Source: an uncultured Flavobacteriales bacterium (GTDB lineage: Bacteria > Bacteroidota > Bacteroidia > Flavobacteriales_D > Sanyastnellaceae). Taken from it: a stretch of 10,063 nt of DNA. A program made the position numbers and the translations under genes. Shown here piece by piece: positions 1 through 6,431 of this stretch; positions within the stretch are counted from its first letter, which is position 1; each line of letters starts with the position of its first letter. Under the pieces are notes generated by a model. The model saw nothing but the letters and a program-made list of their open reading frames with translations, was not told the DNA's origin and searched no databases. The DNA lies in NCBI GenBank assembly GCA_937897625.1, contig CALCNZ010000056.1, positions 1-10,063 on the forward strand, read 5' to 3'.

Positions 1-279
1 GTCCTTTGCAATTACTACAGAGACGGGCAAGACAGCATGGGGTGGCACAGCGACAACGAGAAGGAAATGGATTCAACAATGATAGCTTCTGTTTCTATTG
101 GCGGTGAACGTGTGATTAAATTCAAGTCGCGAAGTGATAAGAAAACGTTATCTTTTTCGTTGCCCCATGGATCGTTGTTGTTGATGGAAAATTTCCAAAC
201 GAATTGGCAACATGCGATTGGGAAAGTGAAATTGGCTTCACCCCGAATAAACTTTACGTTTCGGAAGATTTATTCATAG
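1..279 (+). CDS. AlkB-family 2OG/Fe(II) dioxygenase, C-terminal part (5' end outside window)
   Basis: This is the last 92 codons of an AlkB-like 2-oxoglutarate- and Fe(II)-dependent dioxygenase. The family oxidatively removes alkyl groups from DNA or RNA bases (1-methyladenine, 3-methylcytosine) in the cytoplasm. The frame is open from base 1, so the true start lies upstream; the first ATG in view (37) falls inside the conserved core and is not the start. Numbering from the first visible codon, the iron-binding pair is H16-x-D18 in the GWHSDNE segment, the distal iron ligand is H71 in NWQHAIGK, and the 2OG-binding arginines are R82 and R88 in RINFTFR. The NYYRDGQDSMGWHSD block is typical of the AlkB/ALKBH2-3 group. 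The usual Pro after HAI is Gly here, a minor change. Substrate-recognition regions are outside the window, so DNA versus RNA repair cannot be decided. Family call firm; function inferred. Confidence 0.9.
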   Translation, partial: VLCNYYRDGQDSMGWHSDNEKEMDSTMIASVSIGGERVIKFKSRSDKKTLSFSLPHGSLLLMENFQTNWQHAIGKVKLASPRINFTFRKIYS

Positions 280-323
280 AGGGAAGAGGACACTCCGCTT
301 CACCATGTTTTTCACTTTGTTCT

Positions 324-331
324 TATCTTTG
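324..331 (+). promoter_or_regulatory. possible Bacteroidota -7 element before the E1 gene
   Basis: TATCTTTG fits the Bacteroidota -7 consensus TAnnTTTG exactly. It ends six bases before the preferred E1 start at 338, so a transcript from it would be leaderless or nearly so. No TTG -33 element sits 19-21 bases upstream. A match of this kind is expected a few times by chance in 10 kb, so this is weak. Confidence 0.22.
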
Positions 332-337
332 CACCCT

Positions 338-2707
338 ATGAGTTTGGCCAGCAAAACGGCGGTGAATGATACCGCAAAACAAATGTTGCTCGACGACTAC
401 TTTTTGGCTTGTTTAAGCCGCGAAGCTTCGTTGTTGGGAAGGAAGGAAGTTCTTACTGGGAAAGCCAAGTTTGGTATTTTCGGTGATGGAAAAGAGTTGG
501 CACAAATTGCCATGGCGAAGCAGTTTCAAAATGGCGACTGGAGATCTGGATACTACCGTGATCAAACGTTCATGATGGCCATTGGCCAATTGACGGTTCA
601 ACAATATTTCGCAGCGCTATACGCACATACCGATACCGAGAAGGAACCTTCTTCAGGTGGAAGACAAATGGGCGGACACTTTTCAACGAGAGCGTTAGAT
701 GCAAATGGCGACTGGAAGAATGTAATGGAGATGAAAAACTCTTCTTCAGACATTTCTCCGACAGGTGGGCAAATGCCACGTCTATTGGGATTGGCGCAAG
801 CTTCGAAATATTACAAAGCGAATACCGACCTTCATTCAAGAACGCAATTCTCGAATAAGGGAAATGAAGTAGCCTTTGGAACCATTGGTGATTCAAGCAC
901 TTCAGAAGGATTGTTCTGGGAAACCATGAACGCATCTGCTGTATTAGGCGTGCCTATGTGCATGTGTGTTTGGGACAACGGATGGGGAATTTCGGTTCCG
1001 AAAAAATATCAAACAGCGAAAGAAAGCATCTCTGATTCGTTAAGTGGAATGCAAAGCGAACCGGGTGCTGGCGGAATAAAAATATTCAAAGCGAAAGGTT
1101 GGGACTATGCAGAGTTGATGCTCAAGTTCGAGCAAGCAGTGAAGCATTCTCGCACACACCATCAGCCAGTTTTAATTCACGTTGAAGAATTGACTCAACC
1201 GCAAGGGCACAGCACGAGCGGATCTCACGAGCGTTACAAGACGAAAGAATTGTTGGAGTGGTATGAAGAATTCGATTGCATTGTGCAATTCGGAAAATTC
1301 TTGACAGATAAAAAAGTTGCGAAGCAAGAGGCGTTAGACGAGTTGCGCGCGAAAGCAAAAGCGCAAGCACGCAGCGAACAACGCACAGCATGGGACGAAT
1401 TCCGCGCGCAAATTCAAGCCGACGTGAACGCGGCTATTGTTTTGCTTGAAGCAGCAGGTCAAATTGAAGCCGCTTCATCATTAAAAAGCAACAGCGAAGC
1501 CATTCGCAAAGACGTTTTCGAAACCATTCGAAAAGTATTACGCACGGTTCGTGGACAGCATTCAGCTGAAATTCAAAATATAAAAAACTGGTTAGCCAAT
1601 GCGCAAGAGCGCATGCACAAAGCCTACAGCAGCGAGCTGTACAGCGACCGTCATGATTTAGACCGCTCCGTCTCTATTCAGTATGCAAGTGATGCTGAAA
1701 TGGTTGATGGACGTGTAGTTCTACGCGATTTTTGGGATGCAAAGTTGGCTGAAATGCCCGAGGTATTAATCTTCGGAGAAGACGTTGGAAAAATTGGTGG
1801 AGTAAACCAAACGTGCGAAGGACTTCAAGATAAATACGGTGAATTGCGCGTAACCGATACAGGTATTCGCGAGGCAACAATTGTTGGACAAGCGATTGGT
1901 TTGGCCATGCGCGGACTTCGTCCGGTTGCAGAAATTCAGTACTTAGATTACATCTATTACGCGCTTCAAATTATGCGCGATGATTTGGCGAGTGTGCGTT
2001 ACCGATCTGCTGGTGGACAAATGGCTCCGGCAATTATAAGCACGCGCGGACATCGTTTGGAAGGTATTTGGCACAGCGGAAGCCCTATGGGTGCTATCAT
2101 TAGCAGTGTTCGCGGAATGGTGGTGTGTGTTCCAAGGAACATGACGCAAGCGGCGGGTATGTATAATAACTTGTTGAAAGGAAACGATCCAGCGCTTGTT
2201 GTTGAATGTTTGAACGGCTACCGCAAGAAAGAAAAAATGCCGAGCAATCTTTCTGAAATGGTTGTTCCTATTGGTGTTGCAGAGGTGGTGAAAGCGGGAA
2301 GTGACATCACTGTTGTTTCTTACGGAAGCACGTTGCATTTATGTTTGAATGCAGCCGATGAATTGGCGGGATTAGGAATTTCTGTTGAAGTGGTCGATGC
2401 ACAAACGCTTCTTCCATTCGATACAACGGGCGTTTCAGCGTCGAGCGTTCAGAAAACAAATCGTTTGGTTGTTGTTGATGAAGATGTAGAAGGAGGCGCT
2501 TCAGCTTACTTGTTGGATCAAATCATTAACAAGCAAGGCGCGTTCAATTACTTAGATGCACAACCGATTACAGTAACTTCAAAGCCTCATTTACCGGCCT
2601 ATTCAACAGATGGAGATTACTTCAGTAAGCCATCAGTTGACGATATAGTTGAAGCTGTTTATGCCGTTATGTCTGAAGGAAATCCAACTAGATTTCCGAG
2701 GATATAA
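338..2707 (+). CDS. fused alpha/beta E1 component of a 2-oxo acid dehydrogenase complex
   Basis: This thiamine-diphosphate enzyme decarboxylates a 2-oxo acid (pyruvate or a branched-chain 2-oxo acid) and passes the acyl group to the lipoyl E2; it is cytoplasmic. It is 789 residues from this start, about the sum of separate alpha and beta subunits plus a linker. The alpha half (about 1-330) holds the cofactor motif from G184-D185-S186 to D213-N214; D185 and N214 are the expected Mg2+ ligands. It also has the GHSTSG loop near H291. A charged, Ala/Glu/Arg-rich helical linker (about 330-445) leads to the beta half (about 445-789), with GED (catalytic Glu 481) and the WHSGSP histidine. The ATG at 305 adds a hydrophobic MFFTLFLSLHP unlike a cytosolic enzyme and has no good ribosome site, so 338 is preferred; 305 remains possible. 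E2 and E3 are not in the window. Its stop abuts that of the convergent toxin gene. Substrate unresolved. Confidence 0.93.
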   Translation: MSLASKTAVNDTAKQMLLDDYFLACLSREASLLGRKEVLTGKAKFGIFGDGKELAQIAMAKQFQNGDWRSGYYRDQTFMMAIGQLTVQQYFAALYAHTDTEKEPSSGGRQMGGHFSTRALDANGDWKNVMEMKNSSSDISPTGGQMPRLLGLAQASKYYKANTDLHSRTQFSNKGNEVAFGTIGDSSTSEGLFWETMNASAVLGVPMCMCVWDNGWGISVPKKYQTAKESISDSLSGMQSEPGAGGIKIFKAKGWDYAELMLKFEQAVKHSRTHHQPVLIHVEELTQPQGHSTSGSHERYKTKELLEWYEEFDCIVQFGKFLTDKKVAKQEALDELRAKAKAQARSEQRTAWDEFRAQIQADVNAAIVLLEAAGQIEAASSLKSNSEAIRKDVFETIRKVLRTVRGQHSAEIQNIKNWLANAQERMHKAYSSELYSDRHDLDRSVSIQYASDAEMVDGRVVLRDFWDAKLAEMPEVLIFGEDVGKIGGVNQTCEGLQDKYGELRVTDTGIREATIVGQAIGLAMRGLRPVAEIQYLDYIYYALQIMRDDLASVRYRSAGGQMAPAIISTRGHRLEGIWHSGSPMGAIISSVRGMVVCVPRNMTQAAGMYNNLLKGNDPALVVECLNGYRKKEKMPSNLSEMVVPIGVAEVVKAGSDITVVSYGSTLHLCLNAADELAGLGISVEVVDAQTLLPFDTTGVSASSVQKTNRLVVVDEDVEGGASAYLLDQIINKQGAFNYLDAQPITVTSKPHLPAYSTDGDYFSKPSVDDIVEAVYAVMSEGNPTRFPRI

Positions 2708-2989
2708 TTAATGAATATTTTTTGAGGAGTTGTGAATTCTGAGAATAATTATTCTTTTGGAACTTCTTTGATAAAAAATTCTGTAATTGCCTTCAATTAA
2801 TTCTCGAATCTTTGGATTATTTTTCTCGGGAACAACTCGACCTGATTCGGGAAAATCTTTTAATTGATCCACTCTTGAAATCAAAAGGTCAACGAAGCGC
2901 TTGGCATACAAAGCAGAGTCTTTTGAAATATAACGATATAAATTTTTTAAGTCGTTAACAGAAGATTTCGACCAAATTATTTCGACCAT
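2708..2989 (-). CDS. ParE/RelE-superfamily toxin of a type II toxin-antitoxin pair
   Basis: This 93-residue protein has the compact RelE/ParE fold signature. An N-terminal beta strand and helix read VEIIWSKSSVNDLKNLYRYI. A central helix with DSALYAKRFV follows, then FPESGRVVPE (46-55), IREL (61-64), the strand GNYRIFYQ (67-74) and IIILRIHNSS near the end. The FPxxGRxVPE and xYRIxY blocks are typical of ParE-like toxins, which act on gyrase; RelE relatives are mRNA interferases. The target cannot be settled by eye, although the ParE-like blocks favour gyrase. Its start lies inside the upstream antitoxin gene (13-base overlap), the usual translational coupling. The 3' end has no spacer: its TAA directly touches the TAA of the convergent E1 gene. 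The gene is AT-rich (one 60-base line has about 25% G+C), unlike its neighbours, which suggests recent acquisition. Confidence 0.87.
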   Translation of the reverse strand: MVEIIWSKSSVNDLKNLYRYISKDSALYAKRFVDLLISRVDQLKDFPESGRVVPEKNNPKIRELIEGNYRIFYQRSSKRIIILRIHNSSKNIH

Positions 2990-3156
2990 TTTGAAACCAA
3001 CTTCTTTACGTCAGAATGGGAAATGAACTCTCCATTTTTTACTTCAGTTAGTGCTGCATCAATTTTTTCAATAACCAACAAGCGCTCTATTAATTGATCC
3101 AATGAAAAATCTTTTGGAAGTTCATTAATTGCAGAAATTACAGTGGCTTTTGTCAT
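2977..3156 (-). CDS. small antitoxin partner of the ParE-like toxin
   Basis: This 59-residue open frame was found by translating the minus strand upstream of the toxin. It starts MTKATVISAINELPKDFSLD and ends VKKLVSKWSK. The pattern (LPxxFSLDxLIERLLVIEKI, then an acidic stretch with NGEFISHSDVKK) resembles short antitoxins paired with ParE-like toxins in Bacteroidota: an N-terminal segment, an amphipathic helix rich in Leu/Ile, then a C-terminal toxin-binding tail with a HxEVKKxxxKW-like motif. It overlaps the toxin start by 13 bases, the classic antitoxin-first order. The start is 23 bases after the stop of the TonB-dependent receptor gene, so it may be read as an extension of that transcript; I see no convincing promoter of its own. 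It is AT-rich (about 28% G+C in one line). It is assigned from position, size and pattern, not from a recognised DNA-binding fold. Confidence 0.8.
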   Translation of the reverse strand: MTKATVISAINELPKDFSLDQLIERLLVIEKIDAALTEVKNGEFISHSDVKKLVSKWSK

Positions 3157-3179
3157 AAAGCTAAAATAACATTTCTTTT

Positions 3180-5600
3180 TTAGAAATCATAAATAATTCC
3201 AAACGCTGGAATAATACTTCCATTCACATTGGGAATGAGAACTGGAATTCCGTTGCTTCCGTCTGCACGCAAAGGCTGTCCGTCGGTTGTTTGATAGCCG
3301 GTGTTGTCTGCAGTGCGTTTGAATGAATATAAATCTTGGCTGTAGCTCTTCGCATTCGTGGCGTTTTGAATGTCAATGAAGAAGTCGAGAGAAGATTTCT
3401 TGAAGTTAATTTTCTTGTCAATACGAATGTCTAGTTGATTGAAGACGGGCAATCGTTGACTGTTCAACTGCGTATAGTCGAAGGTGCCTGTTCCCAAAGT
3501 AACATAATTCAATTGTGAAGCCGTCATGTCGTAAGGCGTGTACGGCGCACCACCCGCGAGTCTGTACTTCAGTCCTAATTCATATCCTTTCTTGAATTTC
3601 TTTCCGAAAATAACCGAAAGCAAATGTCTGTTGTCCCAAGCCGAAGGAGCATATTTTCCGGTAGACCCAGTGAATTCGCTTTTGAAGAAAGTGTAGGATG
3701 CCGTTAAGAAATACGACTTCGTGAATTTTTGTTGAAGGAATAATTCAAAACCGTATGCACGACCTTGACCTGTTGAAGTCACGCGTTCGTTGCCGATGGC
3801 GCCATAGGCAGAACCTTGATTTGCGAGCGATACTCCCGTTAGGAATGAAACCGGATAATTGCTGTATTGCTTATAGAATCCCTCAGCCGTAATTCTTAAA
3901 CTGTTTTTCGGAAGGAATTCGAATCCGTAAACGAAGTGATCACACAAGATATAGTCGCTGTTTCTATTCACTGAATTTCCATCTTGTTTGAATCCAAGTA
4001 CAGTGTAAACCGGAAGCTTCGCATATCTTCCAACCGAAGCATTCATGTTCCACTTCTCGTTAATGGCGAAGGACGCCGCTACACGCGGAGAGAGCGCATT
4101 TAACGGATTGTTTCCAGTTGTGGTGAAGGAATTCATATCGGTGCGAATTCCGCCCGTTAATGAAAGCCTTTCGTTCCAGAGTTTTCTATTCACTGAGATA
4201 AACGCTCCGTAACGCGCGAAGTCGATGGCGTTATAGAAAGAAAGATTGATTTGAGGGGAAACCATATTTCCGTTGCTGTTATAGACGGCAGGAGCGATGC
4301 GTGTGAAAAAGTCGTTGTTGTATTTCACGTATTGTGCAGACAAACCGTAAATGAGTTTCCATTCGCCGTAAAATTTGTTCACGTCTAAACGGAATTTGTT
4401 TTCTATTTCTTGGCTCACGCTTTTCAGCGTTCTGCGCGATTCATTTCCAACGTCGTTGTCTTCAAAACGATCGAGTCGGTTCTCGAACATATTTCGGCTT
4501 AAGCTAATATTGTAATATCCGTTTTCGAGTGTGTGTTTCAGGGTGAAACCTACGGTGTAGTTCCATTGATTGATGTTTGGATTCGATCGAATGATGTATT
4601 CTTTCGTAGGGTCTGAGGCCTTTGGAACTGCGAATGAGAATTCATCAATTGCTCCCAAACCAATTGCTGTAAGTGTGGTTTTCTTGTTGAGTTGTGTGTT
4701 TATCTTGTATTGAAAATCCCAATAATTCGGACGAATGGGAAGGTCGATGAGCGCGAAGAAATATTGCAAATACGAACGACGAACAGAAGCCAAGAACGTA
4801 GTGTTTTTTCCGATAGGACCTTCCAAAGTACCCGCTACTTCTGTGCTAGAGACACGGCCATTTCCTTTTACATGTTGTGCATTACCGTTTCTTTGTTTGA
4901 ATTGAAGGACAGAAGAAAGGGCGTTGTCGTATTTCGCATTGAAGCTGCTGCTGTTCAGCGTTGCTGTTTCAATAAAGCTAACATTGATGATTCCTTGTGG
5001 TCCGCCAGACGAGCCTTGTGTGCTGAAGTGATTGATTTGCGGAACTTCAATTCCATCTAAGTAATACACGTTTTCACTTGGCGCTCCGCCGCGAATTAAA
5101 AGATCGTTTCTTTCGCCAGCTCCTGAAAGCCCACCAACTCCGGGAAGTGCTTGAATTACTTTCGAGATGTCGAAGTTTCCACCTGGGTTACTTCGAATTT
5201 CTTCTGCCGTAAGACTCTGTACACTAAGAGGTGTTTCTGCTACCTTTCCGTAGGTATAACGTTTGATTTCGAGTGTGTTTAATTGCTCACTGTTTCTCTC
5301 TAATTCAACGGTGAAGGTGTTTGTATTTCCATTTGTGATAACTACGTTGAAGAGTTCAGCAGGAAGGAAATTCAACAAGGAAATTTTCACATTGTAGGTG
5401 CCTGGTTGAATTTTTTCAATGAAGAATTTTCCATCTACATCTGAAATTGCACCAAGGGAGGTGTTCTCTATCACAACCGTAGCGCCTACTAGCGCGGTTT
5501 GTGCGTTTTTGTCGATGATAATTCCTGAGATACTTCCGTTTTGCGCGGAAGCAAATGAACATGCGATGAGCGCAATGAAAAAGAGAGTAGAACGTAACAT
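3180..5600 (-). CDS. TonB-dependent outer-membrane receptor with carboxypeptidase-regulatory-like N-terminal domain
   Basis: This 806-residue outer-membrane protein imports an unidentified ligand using energy from the TonB-ExbB-ExbD system. A signal peptide (residues 1-19, cleavage after SFASA before Q20) is followed by a CarboxypepD_reg-like beta sandwich (about 22-101; GxIIDKNxxxxLVGATVVIEN, SDVDGKFFIEKIQPGTY). Then come a plug domain (about 122-235; ALPGVGG, DLLIRGGAPSENVYYLDGIE) and a beta barrel to the end. The last residues GIIYDF end in Phe, the usual BAM-recognition ending. At about 800 residues with no SusD neighbour it is not a SusC-type glycan importer. A clear AGGA ribosome site lies five bases before the start. 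It sits 45 bases downstream of the DUF4349 lipoprotein gene, same strand, so the two may be co-transcribed. A possible -7 element (TTCCTTTG, one mismatch) lies at 5626-5633 on this strand. Ligand unknown; iron complexes, vitamins, peptides and oligosaccharides all remain possible. Confidence 0.93.
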   Translation of the reverse strand: MLRSTLFFIALIACSFASAQNGSISGIIIDKNAQTALVGATVVIENTSLGAISDVDGKFFIEKIQPGTYNVKISLLNFLPAELFNVVITNGNTNTFTVELERNSEQLNTLEIKRYTYGKVAETPLSVQSLTAEEIRSNPGGNFDISKVIQALPGVGGLSGAGERNDLLIRGGAPSENVYYLDGIEVPQINHFSTQGSSGGPQGIINVSFIETATLNSSSFNAKYDNALSSVLQFKQRNGNAQHVKGNGRVSSTEVAGTLEGPIGKNTTFLASVRRSYLQYFFALIDLPIRPNYWDFQYKINTQLNKKTTLTAIGLGAIDEFSFAVPKASDPTKEYIIRSNPNINQWNYTVGFTLKHTLENGYYNISLSRNMFENRLDRFEDNDVGNESRRTLKSVSQEIENKFRLDVNKFYGEWKLIYGLSAQYVKYNNDFFTRIAPAVYNSNGNMVSPQINLSFYNAIDFARYGAFISVNRKLWNERLSLTGGIRTDMNSFTTTGNNPLNALSPRVAASFAINEKWNMNASVGRYAKLPVYTVLGFKQDGNSVNRNSDYILCDHFVYGFEFLPKNSLRITAEGFYKQYSNYPVSFLTGVSLANQGSAYGAIGNERVTSTGQGRAYGFELFLQQKFTKSYFLTASYTFFKSEFTGSTGKYAPSAWDNRHLLSVIFGKKFKKGYELGLKYRLAGGAPYTPYDMTASQLNYVTLGTGTFDYTQLNSQRLPVFNQLDIRIDKKINFKKSSLDFFIDIQNATNAKSYSQDLYSFKRTADNTGYQTTDGQPLRADGSNGIPVLIPNVNGSIIPAFGIIYDF

Positions 5601-5605
5601 GAATT

Positions 5606-5609
5606 TCCT
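5606..5609 (-). promoter_or_regulatory. Shine-Dalgarno-like ribosome site for the TonB-dependent receptor
   Basis: The minus strand reads CAGGAAATTC directly before the ATG, placing AGGA five bases from the start. It is one of the few clear Shine-Dalgarno matches in the window and supports the start at 5600, which is also fixed by the signal peptide. Confidence 0.5.
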
Positions 5610-5645
5610 GAGTTTTTATTTCAAACAAAGGAAATCGAGAATTGT

Positions 5646-6392
5646 TTAACCGCGAACAAATAACCAACCAATGCCTTTTCCAATGCCTACGAAAAGGTAT
5701 CCGAGTGGACCTAGTTTTTGTTTTTGATTCACGTTTACTGTTAGCGTTGAAAAGCGAACGTCGTGTTCCATTTTAATCATTTGTCCGCGAAGTTGATCAA
5801 TCTCGGTGTTCAAGCGCTCGAGTTCTTTTTCCACTTTCAATGCGGCTTCTACGTTTTCTGCTTTAGCAAGTAATTCGAGGTAGCGGGTGCGTGCTTTTTC
5901 TGCGTTATCTAAACGAATTTTAATGTCGGCGTAGTTGTCTGAAACGTCTGTGGTTGAAATGCTTTTGCGGGTTAATTTTCCCAATTTCGAAACTTGCGTA
6001 ACGGTACCGTCTAATTTTTCAGATTCAATTCGAATGGTAATTTGGTAGTTGCTTTTGCTTACGACATATCCTTTTTGTTCTTCCGCAATGCGGGTGATTT
6101 GCGAAATGGTAGAGTCAGAATTTTTTACGATTAAACCCATGTTCGCGTTGTACACCAACATTTTCGGCCCGCTGTATTCGATTCTTGATGAAAGGTTGCT
6201 GTAGCTTTTAGTTTCCTCCTTGTCATAGGCCACATCTGCATTGGCGTATAAATCATCCTGAAAAACAGTCGGTAGTGGAGCTATGTTGTACGTTCCCTCG
6301 TATGCTGTAGCTTTTTCAGAAGCGCACGAAGTTAGAAAAATCGGGGCAAATAGAACTGTTGCAAACAAGAAGGGAATACTCGGGAAACGCAT
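5646..6392 (-). CDS. DUF4349 domain lipoprotein
   Basis: This 248-residue envelope lipoprotein belongs to the DUF4349 family, whose function is not established. A signal peptide ends in the lipobox LTSC (C23 is the lipidated residue). A low-complexity stretch to about 75 precedes the domain (about 76-222). That domain has a first part with VYNANMGLIVKNSDSTI and EEQKGYVVSKSNYQ, then the diagnostic DVSDNYADIKIRLDNAEKAR, a long coiled coil (about 160-212, heptad-like LKVEKELERLNTEIDQL), and a closing strand FSTLTVNV. The C-terminus (about 228-246, Gly/Trp/Phe-rich) could be a short membrane-contacting segment, as many DUF4349 proteins have. It is transcribed divergently from the amino-acid dehydrogenase gene (39-base gap) and precedes the TonB-dependent receptor by 45 bases. 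A partial -7-like sequence (TAATTTAG, minus strand, 6416-6423) could serve it. No Shine-Dalgarno is visible; the leader is A-rich. Confidence 0.87.
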   Translation of the reverse strand: MRFPSIPFLFATVLFAPIFLTSCASEKATAYEGTYNIAPLPTVFQDDLYANADVAYDKEETKSYSNLSSRIEYSGPKMLVYNANMGLIVKNSDSTISQITRIAEEQKGYVVSKSNYQITIRIESEKLDGTVTQVSKLGKLTRKSISTTDVSDNYADIKIRLDNAEKARTRYLELLAKAENVEAALKVEKELERLNTEIDQLRGQMIKMEHDVRFSTLTVNVNQKQKLGPLGYLFVGIGKGIGWLFVRG

Positions 6393-6401
6393 GTTTTGTG
6401 T

Positions 6402-6409
6402 TAGTTTTG
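6402..6409 (+). promoter_or_regulatory. -7 promoter element (TAnnTTTG) for the dehydrogenase/exbBD/nhaD operon
   Basis: TAGTTTTG matches the Bacteroidota -7 consensus exactly and lies 22 bases before the start codon at 6432. That would give a 5' leader of roughly 15-20 bases. No TTG -33 element is found at the usual 19-21 base spacing, so the match rests on the -7 element and its place in a 39-base divergent gap. It is the best promoter candidate in the window. Confidence 0.45.
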
Positions 6410-6431
6410 TGAAGTCTAAATTAACAAGAGA

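Noticed and set aside
37..279. Complete 80-residue gene starting at 37
   Set aside because: Conserved AlkB sequence (NYYRDGQDS) continues in frame upstream of this ATG to the window edge, so it is an internal Met.
570..935. Antisense open frame of 121 codons within the E1 gene
   Set aside because: It lies opposite well-conserved E1 alpha sequence and its translation has no domain-like pattern; it is a shadow of the real gene.
1321..1640. Inserted foreign domain in the E1 gene, suggested by slightly higher G+C
   Set aside because: The frame is unbroken, the stretch falls exactly at the alpha/beta junction, and Ala/Arg/Glu-rich helices raise G+C by composition alone.
1943..2338. Antisense open frame of 131 codons within the E1 beta half
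   Set aside because: His/Asn/Arg-rich translation with no recognisable fold, fully opposite conserved beta-subunit sequence.
3161..3168. TATTTTAG on the minus strand as a promoter for the antitoxin
   Set aside because: It has one mismatch to TAnnTTTG and lies only four bases before the start codon in an AT-rich stretch where such matches are expected by chance.
4692..5060. + strand open frame of 122 codons opposite the TonB-dependent receptor
   Set aside because: It covers the plug/barrel region of a complete receptor; composition looks like a reverse-strand shadow and there is no ribosome site.
3180..5600. SusC-type glycan importer
   Set aside because: It is shorter than most SusC proteins (about 1000 residues) and no SusD gene follows; the order of neighbours does not fit a polysaccharide utilisation locus.
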